From assembly GCA_945872325.1 (NCBI GenBank), contig CAMBZY010000187.1, positions 1 through 6,575 of the forward strand: 6,575 nucleotides of DNA. Direction: 5' to 3'. Position 1 is the first letter of the stretch, and the number at the start of each line of letters is the position of its first letter. The translations under genes and the position numbers were made by a program. This document shows, piece by piece, positions 1-5,413 of the stretch. The DNA comes from Candidatus Kuenenia stuttgartensis. Lineage in GTDB: Bacteria; Planctomycetota; Planctomycetia; Isosphaerales; Isosphaeraceae. The notes under the pieces were generated by a model, which ran no database searches, had not been told where the DNA came from, and worked only from the letters and a program-made list of their open reading frames with translations.

Positions 1-2
1 GA

Positions 3-53
3 AGCGAAGGTAAATACGAAGTCCTCAACTCTTTAAGAGAACTCTCCTCATGA
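3..53 (+). CDS. possible C-terminal end of an upstream gene (partial)
   Basis: The frame beginning at base 3 is open from the window edge to a TGA at 51-53 and would encode the tail SEGKYEVLNSLRELSS. The TGA overlaps the ATG of the next gene as ATGA at 50-53, the usual sign of translational coupling in an operon, and this is the main reason to prefer this frame. The other two forward frames also end early (TAA at 11-13 and at 34-36) and cannot be excluded. The fragment is too short to assign to a family. Confidence 0.4.
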   Translation, partial: SEGKYEVLNSLRELSS

Positions 54-232
54 CTTTCACCAAGCTCGCCACTATTGTTCTTGTCGCCTTAAGTCCATTG
101 GCAATTTCTGGTTGTGGTGGGAAAAGCTCGTCCACGCCTCCTCCGGAAACACCTAAAATCGCTCCTGATGCGCCATTTGGTGGCCTTTCAAACCCATATA
201 ATCCTGAGCCCACCAAGAAAAAAGCCAAGTAA
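50..232 (+). CDS. small lipoprotein, 60 aa, unknown function
   Basis: The protein begins with a lysine-bearing n-region (MTFTK) and a hydrophobic stretch at residues 6-19. A lipobox I19-S20-G21-C22 follows. This predicts lipid modification and cleavage before C22 by signal peptidase II, giving a mature lipoprotein of only 39 residues. The mature part is rich in glycine, serine and proline (PPPETP near 30-35) and ends in a basic KKKAK tail; no domain is recognisable. The ATG overlaps a possible upstream stop as ATGA, suggesting translation coupled to an upstream gene. No clear terminator lies in the 68 bases before the next gene, so co-transcription with the DUF1570 gene is possible. Very small lipoproteins of unknown role are common in planctomycetes. 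The lipobox makes the gene credible; the function is unknown. Confidence 0.68.
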   Translation: MTFTKLATIVLVALSPLAISGCGGKSSSTPPPETPKIAPDAPFGGLSNPYNPEPTKKKAK

Positions 233-285
233 TCAGGCTTCGCATAAACTGTCAGATTCACCCATTCATAGCCTTGTAAGAACTT

Positions 286-290
286 AAGGA
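286..290 (+). promoter_or_regulatory. Shine-Dalgarno site of the DUF1570 gene
   Basis: AAGGA lies ten bases before the ATG at 301 and supports that start. The frame is closed upstream by a TAA at 277-279 and contains no earlier ATG. Confidence 0.6.
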
Positions 291-300
291 TGACGGCTGT

Positions 301-1905
301 ATGAACGTGCCTTTAGTTCTTATCTGGCTTGGAATTGCACAAATACAAATCCCGGAGGTCCGTGTTCCTGAGATTCGGGTGGCCATCCCACCTCCGTCAG
401 GACAGATCGATATCTCGATTGACCTCTCCACAACCTCGCCTGGTCAAGATCTTGAAACGCTTCTGGTACAGGAGCGTAAATTCCTGGAGAAATTGGCCAG
501 TAACGATGCCGATCAAGCGCAAAGAATGGCTGCTGAAGCCATTCTGAAACAATTGGGCACAAAAGACCAGGATATTTCGCTCCATGGTTTTCGGTTCGAG
601 ATTCTTCCAGACTATGTTCCCCAATCGGGCTGGGGGATGACTGGCGAATGGTTGAAGTCGAGACAGCTTCAAGCCTTCCGTGATTCTACCGTGGACCAGC
701 TCTGGAAAGTGGCTCGCAAAGCGGCGCAGCAGGATCGTTTTCGAATCACGGATCAAGCCCTTCGGGCCATCATCAGGCGTGACACGAACCAGCAGGAAGC
801 CTGGCGACTGTTGGGCTATCTGACAGTAACTGATGGCTGGGCAACGCCTTATGCTGAGGCTCAAAAAGAGCGTAAGCGGATTTTACATCCAAAATTCGGC
901 TGGATGGATCAGGAATGGATTGAGCCTTTAGCCCGTGGTCAACTTCCGATCGGGGCCGACTCTATCACAAAAAAAATTGCCTGGGGGCCAGCCGATCAAG
1001 CCAACGCCGCTCACTCCGATTGGGAGAATGCCTGGGAGATAGTCACAGAGCATTTTCGAATCCGTTCCAACGTGGGTTTTGATCAGGCTGTCGCGTTTGG
1101 CCGAAAGCTTGAGGCGTTTTATCAGTTCTTTTTCAGTCAGATGGCCGATCTTATTGGCCCAGAATTGCCACTGGCTCGCCGCTGGCGTATGAAAACGATG
1201 AAGCCTATGGTCTCACCGATCGTGCATCATGTTTCATATTTCGCTGATAAAGATCAGTATGTCAAAGAGCTTACGCCACTTGAAGGCGACTCGATTGCCG
1301 AAAGTATTGGGTATTATCGACGCCCTCCACAGAATGCGAATGGTCGGCAGAGAGGTGGACGTGGGATGTCGTACTTTTTCCAGGATTCAGGTGGTCAATT
1401 GCCAGTGGAAGCAACTCTCTATCATGAGGCGTCGCATCAACTTCTGTTCGAGACAGCCGGTCGTGACCGGCTTGAGTCGAACCGCGGTCACTACTGGCTT
1501 TTTGAAGGACTTGGGACCTGTTTTGAAACAGTGCAGGTGGCGGAAGATGGGGCCATCCAGTTTGCATCCCCCGTAGGAGCACGCATGGACGTGGCTCGAA
1601 AGCGGATCTTGAATGATCACGTCTACACCCCATACGAAGTGTTTGAAGCCTATGGTCAGGCAGGGTTTAATATCCAGAGCAAGATTCACGACCACTATGC
1701 ACAGGCCATGGCGATGACGCTGTATTTTCTTGTGGGATCAGATGCCAGAACCCGTGATATTTTCCTGGATTATGCCCGCGATGCTTATAAAGGAAGATTG
1801 AGGGGGGCCCGGGGACTGGCCTCACGGCTTGGAGTTGAACCCAAAGTGATCGACGAGTCGTTCATCAAATACCTGAAAAAAGGCGTCTCTGAAAAACAGC
1901 CGTAA
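301..1905 (+). CDS. DUF1570 family protein, putative gluzincin-type zinc metalloprotein
   Basis: A 534-aa protein of the DUF1570 type. The C-terminal half holds HEASH at 375-379, an HExxH zinc motif, followed by WLFEGLG at 399-405. In gluzincin peptidases the Glu of a W-x-x-E-G motif about 20-25 residues downstream is the third zinc ligand. The predicted site is therefore H375, H379 and E402, with E376 as catalytic base. The middle region (about 130-215) is TPR-like, with ALRAIIRRD, AWRLLGYL and a tryptophan-rich stretch, as seen in other planctomycete proteins. The N-terminus has a short hydrophobic run (4-13) without a basic n-region, so export is uncertain. It is followed by a tandem repeat PEVRV/PEIRV at 18-27. 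The start is supported by the AAGGA site. Peptidase activity and substrate are not established for the family. A role in processing or binding envelope proteins is only a guess. Confidence 0.88.
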   Translation: MNVPLVLIWLGIAQIQIPEVRVPEIRVAIPPPSGQIDISIDLSTTSPGQDLETLLVQERKFLEKLASNDADQAQRMAAEAILKQLGTKDQDISLHGFRFEILPDYVPQSGWGMTGEWLKSRQLQAFRDSTVDQLWKVARKAAQQDRFRITDQALRAIIRRDTNQQEAWRLLGYLTVTDGWATPYAEAQKERKRILHPKFGWMDQEWIEPLARGQLPIGADSITKKIAWGPADQANAAHSDWENAWEIVTEHFRIRSNVGFDQAVAFGRKLEAFYQFFFSQMADLIGPELPLARRWRMKTMKPMVSPIVHHVSYFADKDQYVKELTPLEGDSIAESIGYYRRPPQNANGRQRGGRGMSYFFQDSGGQLPVEATLYHEASHQLLFETAGRDRLESNRGHYWLFEGLGTCFETVQVAEDGAIQFASPVGARMDVARKRILNDHVYTPYEVFEAYGQAGFNIQSKIHDHYAQAMAMTLYFLVGSDARTRDIFLDYARDAYKGRLRGARGLASRLGVEPKVIDESFIKYLKKGVSEKQP

Positions 1906-1931
1906 ATTTTTGGCTGGATTTGATGGGGGCG

Positions 1932-1964
1932 AAAAAAAACGCACGCAAAAATGCGTGCGATTTT
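1932..1964. terminator. bidirectional rho-independent terminator
   Basis: An 8-bp perfect stem (CGCACGCA at 1940-1947 with TGCGTGCG at 1952-1959) closes an AAAA loop. On the minus strand it is followed by eight T (A run at 1932-1939), making a strong terminator for rpsR. On the plus strand it is followed by ATTTT, a weaker terminator for the DUF1570 gene. Its position between two convergent genes fits a shared terminator. Confidence 0.85.
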
Positions 1965-1997
1965 GGAATTCAAAAGTTGAATCACAGGGGGCGAAAA

Positions 1998-2240
1998 TTA
2001 TTCGCCGACGTATGGAATCAAGGCCATCACGCGGGCCCGCTTGATAGCGAGGCTTGATGCACGCTGGAAGGCGGCACAGTTGCCACTTCGCTTGCGTGAG
2101 AAAATCTTATTTTGGTTTGTGCAGAGCTTCTTGAGCAAGCCGACGTCTTTGAAGTCGACGAAGGTAGGACGAGGGCACCCGTCATGGGTACAGAAGCGGC
2201 AACGGTTCTTGCGATTGCGACCAAGTCGTTTACGAGGCAT
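1998..2240 (-). CDS. rpsR: 30S ribosomal protein bS18
   Basis: This 80-aa protein is a small-subunit component that pairs with bS6 on the platform of the 30S subunit. Family features are clear: FVDFKDVGLLKKL at 27-39, then QNKIFSRKRSGNCAAFQR and the C-terminal AIKRARVMALIPY block. Length is normal for the family. It carries five cysteines (C14, C17, C22, C40, C55). CxxC at 14-17 plus the Cys of GNC resembles the zinc-binding (C+) form known for several ribosomal proteins including S18. Which residue is the fourth ligand cannot be told. The ATG is at 2238-2240 with only a weak upstream GGA. The gene stands alone here, with no rpsF, ssb or rplI beside it. It has its own promoter at 2316-2344 and its own terminator, so it appears monocistronic. 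Confidence 0.97.
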   Translation of the reverse strand: MPRKRLGRNRKNRCRFCTHDGCPRPTFVDFKDVGLLKKLCTNQNKIFSRKRSGNCAAFQRASSLAIKRARVMALIPYVGE

Positions 2241-2310
2241 ACGGGTCCAAGTCCTGAATGGGTCCGAGAACGAGAGTGTTCTTCTTTTATTCGATCGCTC
2301 GATCGGGAAA
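2241..2310 (-). other. rpsR 5' leader with small repeats
   Basis: On the transcript strand the leader holds a palindrome-like CGATCG pair two bases apart (plus strand 2292-2305). It also has a 5-bp hairpin (AGAAC 2267-2271 with GTTCT 2278-2282 as read on plus), and GGGTCC repeated on the plus strand at 2243-2248 and 2260-2265. No classical S6:S18-binding leader is recognisable. A function for these repeats is not shown. Confidence 0.3.
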
Positions 2311-2315
2311 GCACT

Positions 2316-2344
2316 AATATGGGGTAATTATCGGCTCATGTCAA
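2316..2344 (-). promoter_or_regulatory. sigma-70-type promoter for rpsR
   Basis: On the minus strand a perfect TTGACA (plus-strand 2339-2344) is separated by exactly 17 bases from CATATT (2316-2321), which matches four of six -10 positions. An AT-rich stretch (GAAATTTT) directly upstream of the -35 could act as an UP element. Transcription would start near 2309, leaving a leader of about 70 nt. This is the best promoter in the window. Confidence 0.7.
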
Positions 2345-2385
2345 GCAAAATTTCTGGTTGATTGGAGGAAACCCGTTTTTTTCGA

Positions 2386-2426
2386 TTGAATTCTGTTTGG
2401 ATTCATGGTATTGTATCCGATCTAAT
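2386..2426 (+). promoter_or_regulatory. candidate promoters for rpsU
   Basis: Two overlapping candidates are visible. The first is TTGAAT (2386-2391), a 17-base spacer and TATTGT (2409-2414). The second is TTGGAT (2397-2402), an 18-base spacer and TCTAAT (2421-2426), which has the better -10. Either would give an unusually long leader of about 150 nt for a 62-codon gene. A T7 run at 2376-2382 lies just upstream. The choice between them is not certain. Confidence 0.45.
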
Positions 2427-2433
2427 GTTGTGA

Positions 2434-2570
2434 GATACTACACGAAGTATCACATTTCGTGTGATCCCAATTGTGAATCGATAATCGACGGGCCGAATTT
2501 CGCGGATATGATCAGGCAACACAGCCTGCCTTGTCCGCAAACTGAGGCAATCGACAATATTGTTCGTGAG
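2434..2570 (+). promoter_or_regulatory. rpsU 5' leader with overlapping alternative hairpins
   Basis: Hairpin A is GATACT (2434-2439) with AGTATC (2446-2451). Hairpin B is ACACGAA (2440-2446) with TTCGTGT (2456-2462). Hairpin C is ATCACA (2449-2454) with TGTGAT (2460-2465). B shares bases with both A and C, and A and C overlap at 2449-2451, so they compete. Further on lie CAGGC (2513-2517) with GCCTG (2524-2528), and the palindrome ACAATATTGT (2554-2563) just before the ribosome binding site. The layout would suit an autoregulatory leader or a repressor operator. No known riboswitch or ribosomal leader family is recognised. Confidence 0.4.
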
Positions 2571-2577
2571 AGAGGAG
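2571..2577 (+). promoter_or_regulatory. strong Shine-Dalgarno site of rpsU
   Basis: AGAGGAG ends seven bases before the GTG start at 2585. It fixes that start and is one of the strongest ribosome binding sites in the window. Confidence 0.75.
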
Positions 2578-2584
2578 CCAGTCT

Positions 2585-2773
2585 GTGGTCAAGTTGCGGG
2601 TCCGAGCCGGTGAGTCCATTCAAGAAGCCGTACGTCGTTTCCGGAAGCTCTGCGAACGCAGTGGTCTTCGTAAAGAAATGCGTCGCAAGACATACTATGA
2701 AAAGCCCAGCGAACGCCGCCGTCGCGAAGAGCTGAAGCGTCTGCGTAAGGCTCGCCAGTCCACCCGCGTCTGA
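2585..2773 (+). CDS. rpsU: 30S ribosomal protein bS21
   Basis: This 62-aa, highly basic protein matches bS21. The N-terminal pattern VKLRVRAGESIQEAVRRFRKLCERSG is followed by KEMRRKTYYEKPSERRRRE and a basic helical tail. bS21 sits on the 30S platform beside bS18, next to the 3' end of 16S rRNA, and contributes to initiation. Translation starts with GTG, set by the strong AGAGGAG site. No ATG is available in frame nearby. Length is slightly shorter than the 71-aa E. coli protein because the C-terminal tail is shorter. The gene is divergent from rpsR, has its own candidate promoters and a strong terminator, and so appears monocistronic. Identification is secure; regulation through the leader is inferred. 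Confidence 0.95.
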   Translation: MVKLRVRAGESIQEAVRRFRKLCERSGLRKEMRRKTYYEKPSERRRREELKRLRKARQSTRV

Positions 2774-2828
2774 TTGCCATGCAGATCGGCCTGTGTCCTG
2801 ACACTTGCTTATGTATTTGATGGTCCTC

Positions 2829-2857
2829 AAACCGAGCCGATCAGGTTCGGTTTTTTT
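2829..2857 (+). terminator. rho-independent terminator of rpsU
   Basis: A 10-bp stem with one G-U pair (AAACCGAGCC at 2829-2838 with GGTTCGGTTT at 2844-2853) closes a 5-base loop. It runs into seven T at 2851-2857. It ends the rpsU transcript and separates it from dsbD. Confidence 0.9.
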
Positions 2858-2913
2858 ATTGGTGGATAGCTCTACTTCCAGCTTCTTCTTAGACGCTTAT
2901 TCAAACTCTCAAC

Positions 2914-2942
2914 TTGCTCACTCCTTTGATTACGACTAAGAT
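2914..2942 (+). promoter_or_regulatory. weak candidate promoter for dsbD
   Basis: TTGCTC (2914-2919), a 17-base spacer and TAAGAT (2937-2942) would start transcription about 30 bases before the dsbD ATG. Each box departs clearly from consensus. A promoter is expected in this region because the rpsU terminator lies upstream. Confidence 0.3.
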
Positions 2943-2978
2943 CGAAGAACAAGGATCTCATGACAGGAACGGAGCTAG

Positions 2979-5198
2979 ATGCACATGTTCGGTTCAATTC
3001 GCGACAGAATATCGTTCTCCAACGTCTTCTCGGTCATCTGTTCAACTCTGATCGTGACGGGCCTCTCGGCATCGTTACTCGCTGACCAACCTGCGAAAAA
3101 AGACTCGAACGCCCGGCTTCAGCCCAAGTCCGCAGCCTGGTCCACAAAGGTCGAGCCATCCACGGCTAAACCTGGCGAAAAAGTCAAGTTCACAGCCAGT
3201 GTCAAGCTCCAGCCAGGCTGGCATCTCTATAAGTACACCAAACAGCAACCGGAGACGGGCCCCCGTCAAACTGAGTTTGATCTCTTTACCACATCAGGAC
3301 TTAAAACATCCGGCGACTGGAAGCCTTCCAAAGAGCTGATCAAGAAGAAAGAGCCGGCCTTCCCTGAGCTCCCATACGTTGAGTTCTACGAGGATCAAGT
3401 CTCGTTCAGTATCGACCTGGAAGTTCCAGCCGATGCCACATCAGGCGATAAGTCGATACAAGTCCAGGTTTTCTATCAGCTTTGCAACGCTCAGAACTGC
3501 TCCATTCCAGGCCGATGGACATTGCCGGCAGCGGTGTTGGTGGTTCAAGGTGGGCAAGTCGCAGTTGCACCAGTGGTTGCTCCACCGGTCGCAAAAGTGG
3601 AAACACCGTCACAGCCTGCTATTGTGGCGGTTAAGCCTCCAGAGGCTTCCGAAAAAAAAAAGGCTGAATCCACCGGCCTGAATCCTACTGTTCCCGAAAA
3701 ACCTGTGGGGCAGGCCAGTGATGTTCAAAAAAGTCTTGACCAAGGCTTGATTCCGTTCCTGATTGTCTGTGCCGGTGGTGGATTGGTATCTCTGATCATG
3801 CCTTGTGTCTGGCCTATGGTTCCCATCACGGTCAATTTCTTTATTAAACAAGGGCAGGGAGGGAAGGGGACCACCAAGCTGGCCGTTGCGTATTGCTTTT
3901 CAATCATCGCGATTTTCACACTTGTGGGTGTCCTTTTCTCGGCATTCTTTGGGGCTGCCTCGCTCCAGAAACTGGCAAACCATCCTTACCTTAACATCTT
4001 TGTGGCAGTGCTTTTTCTAGCCTTTGGGCTGAGCCTTTTGGGGCTATTTGAGATCCGTCTCCCAAGTTTTCTGCTGAATGCCTCGGCCAAGGGCGAAAGC
4101 CAGGGGGGCATGGTGGGCGTAATGTTCATGGCCACCACCCTGACGATCACCAGTTTTACGTGTACTTTTCCCGTGGTAGGCGGGCTGCTCGTGATGGCTG
4201 CTGGTGGGAGTTATCTTTATCCTGTGCTTGGGCTTGCGACATTCGCAACAGTGGTGGCCATCCCGTTCTTTCTGCTTGCATTGGCTCCGAATCTGATGGC
4301 GAAGATGCCAAAGGGCGGTGACTGGATGAACACGGTGAAAACCGTGGGCGGACTGATCGAAATCGGAGCGGCCTTCAAGTTCCTCAATACAGCCGAAATT
4401 GCCTATAAAGTGCCTGAAGAGGCATGGATTGACGCTCAGGCTGTGCTTTCCATATGGGTGGTACTGGCAACAGTTTGCGGGATCTATCTGCTCGGTCTGT
4501 TCCGGACAGATCACGATTACGAAGAGCCAAAAGTGGGCCCCGGGCGGATTCTGTTCGGTTGTCTTTTCCTTTTTCTGGCCGTATTTCTGGCACCTGCCCT
4601 ATTTGGACGTCCTCCACAAAGTCAGATCTACACGAGACTTGTTGTAGGAATTCTACCGCCTGATGCAGGTGAGCTGAATGCCATAACGGTGGGATCGTCC
4701 AGCGGTGGCGAGTCAGGTCATGGGACAAAAGCGACTTCATCGGATCCACAGGTTGCCATCACTCAACAGACTTCGTTTCACGGAGTGGTGTGGGGCATGA
4801 GCCTGGAAAAGGCCAAAGAACAAGCCAGGTTGGAAGGCAAGCCGATTCTGATCGACTTTACAGGCGTGAATTGCGCTAATTGCAGGCTGATGGAGCAGCG
4901 TGTTTTGCCTCGTCAGGAAGTGGTGGATAAACTCAAAAACTTTGTGACAGTCCAGATTTACACCGATTTCGTGCCGATCTCATCGATCTCGGCCGCTCAG
5001 AGAAGTGAACTTGGTCAGGCCAATCAGGAACTTCTGATCGACATTGCCCAAGAGACGACGAATCCGATTTATGTGGTGATGTCGGCTGATGGAACGATTT
5101 TGGAGCGTATTGGAGGCTACAATGAGGCCAGTGTTTTTGTCGAGTTTCTGACCAGAGCGATCAGCAAGTTTAGCTCTTTGAAGGTGGTTGGTCGGTGA
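2979..5198 (+). CDS. dsbD: thiol:disulfide interchange protein DsbD (protein-disulfide reductase)
   Basis: A 739-aa inner-membrane reductase that passes electrons from cytoplasmic thioredoxin to periplasmic thiol proteins, including those of cytochrome c maturation. A signal peptide (about 1-35, predicted cut LLA|D36) leads into the DsbD-alpha immunoglobulin-like domain (about 50-190) with redox pair C169/C174 in CNAQNC. A proline- and valine-rich linker (about 193-250) follows. About eight membrane segments (near 257-282, 301-326, 338-358, 379-408, 412-436, 452-470, 487-508, 524-543) carry C276 (MPCVWP) and C395 (FTCTFP), the DsbD-beta pair. The C-terminal thioredoxin-like gamma domain (about 600-735) has C632-A-N-C635. 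All six catalytic cysteines are present, so it should be active. ATG 2979 follows GGAACGGAG closely; ATG 2985 is equally possible and changes little. An A10 tract lies inside the linker. Identification at family level is secure. Confidence 0.93.
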   Translation: MHMFGSIRDRISFSNVFSVICSTLIVTGLSASLLADQPAKKDSNARLQPKSAAWSTKVEPSTAKPGEKVKFTASVKLQPGWHLYKYTKQQPETGPRQTEFDLFTTSGLKTSGDWKPSKELIKKKEPAFPELPYVEFYEDQVSFSIDLEVPADATSGDKSIQVQVFYQLCNAQNCSIPGRWTLPAAVLVVQGGQVAVAPVVAPPVAKVETPSQPAIVAVKPPEASEKKKAESTGLNPTVPEKPVGQASDVQKSLDQGLIPFLIVCAGGGLVSLIMPCVWPMVPITVNFFIKQGQGGKGTTKLAVAYCFSIIAIFTLVGVLFSAFFGAASLQKLANHPYLNIFVAVLFLAFGLSLLGLFEIRLPSFLLNASAKGESQGGMVGVMFMATTLTITSFTCTFPVVGGLLVMAAGGSYLYPVLGLATFATVVAIPFFLLALAPNLMAKMPKGGDWMNTVKTVGGLIEIGAAFKFLNTAEIAYKVPEEAWIDAQAVLSIWVVLATVCGIYLLGLFRTDHDYEEPKVGPGRILFGCLFLFLAVFLAPALFGRPPQSQIYTRLVVGILPPDAGELNAITVGSSSGGESGHGTKATSSDPQVAITQQTSFHGVVWGMSLEKAKEQARLEGKPILIDFTGVNCANCRLMEQRVLPRQEVVDKLKNFVTVQIYTDFVPISSISAAQRSELGQANQELLIDIAQETTNPIYVVMSADGTILERIGGYNEASVFVEFLTRAISKFSSLKVVGR
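3652..3661 (+). repeat. A10 homopolymer inside dsbD
   Basis: Ten consecutive A bases encode the end of E225 and K226-K228 in the linker between the alpha domain and the first membrane segment. Both alternative frames stop within 20 bases (TGA at 3665-3667 and TGA at 3679-3681). Slippage here would therefore release only the signal peptide plus alpha domain. The main frame is intact. Confidence 0.9.
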
Positions 5199-5224
5199 TT
5201 CTGATTTGAGACATGGGTGTCGGA

Positions 5225-5252
5225 ATCGGACAAATCTTGAAATTTGTTCGAT
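5225..5252 (+). repeat. 11-bp inverted repeat after dsbD
   Basis: ATCGGACAAAT (5225-5235) and ATTTGTTCGAT (5242-5252) are complementary over all eleven positions, with one G-U pair, around a 6-base CTTGAA centre. It starts 27 bases after the dsbD stop. No T run follows, so it is not a standard terminator. It could stabilise the dsbD 3' end, or serve as an operator, since it overlaps candidate -35 boxes of the cytochrome promoter. Confidence 0.55.
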
Positions 5253-5271
5253 AATCTGGTAGTAATATAGG
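5237..5271 (+). promoter_or_regulatory. weak candidate promoter for the cytochrome gene
   Basis: Possible pairs are TTGAAA (5237-5242) with TAGTAA (5260-5265), spacer 17, or TTGTTC (5244-5249) with TATAGG (5266-5271), spacer 16. Both are imperfect. Both -35 boxes lie inside the inverted repeat at 5225-5252. The leader would be about 135-140 nt. Confidence 0.3.
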
Positions 5272-5281
5272 TGAATCGTTC

Positions 5282-5298
5282 GGATGGACGATCCATCC
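5282..5298 (+). repeat. 7-bp hairpin near the predicted 5' end of the cytochrome mRNA
   Basis: GGATGGA (5282-5288) and TCCATCC (5292-5298) are perfect complements around CGA. If transcription starts just after 5271, this hairpin sits at the extreme 5' end of the transcript, a place where stem-loops often protect mRNA. A GC-rich CCCGCCGGG follows directly. Confidence 0.45.
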
Positions 5299-5397
5299 CG
5301 CCGGGCTGGGGTGCTGGTTGAATTTTGAAAACAGATCAAGTCGCTTTGGCCCAAACCATCCAGACAGTGACAATTCTCCACTCAGAACCAACTCTAT

Positions 5398-5411
5398 CGG
5401 AGTTCCCTCCG
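5398..5411 (+). promoter_or_regulatory. cytochrome ribosome binding site within a small hairpin
   Basis: CGGAG (5398-5402), the only Shine-Dalgarno-like sequence before ATG 5414, is exactly complementary to CTCCG (5407-5411) across a 4-base TTCC loop. The folded form would hide the GGAG. Confidence 0.4.
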
Positions 5412-5413
5412 CG

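Noticed and set aside
25..261. Minus-strand frame opposite the small lipoprotein
   Set aside because: The plus-strand frame has a lipobox and the ATGA overlap, while this one shows no recognisable domain or start signal.
2027..2314. 95-codon minus-strand frame overlapping rpsR
   Set aside because: It is a different frame over the secure bS18 gene and runs into its promoter region; no domain is recognisable.
2376..2382. T7 run as a terminator
   Set aside because: No stem precedes it on the plus strand and no gene ends there. It more likely contributes to the AT-rich promoter region.
2358..2735. 125-codon plus-strand frame across the rpsR-rpsU intergenic region and into rpsU
   Set aside because: It overlaps the promoter and leader region and most of rpsU in another frame, resembles no family and lacks a sensible start context.
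3652..3661. Frameshift error in dsbD at the A10 tract
   Set aside because: The frame is continuous from signal peptide to the thioredoxin-like domain with every motif in place, so no disruption is present.
5225..5252. Inverted repeat as a rho-independent terminator of dsbD
   Set aside because: The bases after it are mixed (AATCTGGTAG), with no T run. It is kept as an unexplained repeat instead.
5318..5413. Upstream TTG start extending the cytochrome by 32 residues
   Set aside because: It would bury the signal peptide inside the protein and has no ribosome binding site. ATG 5414 gives a normal n-region, hydrophobic core and cleavage site.
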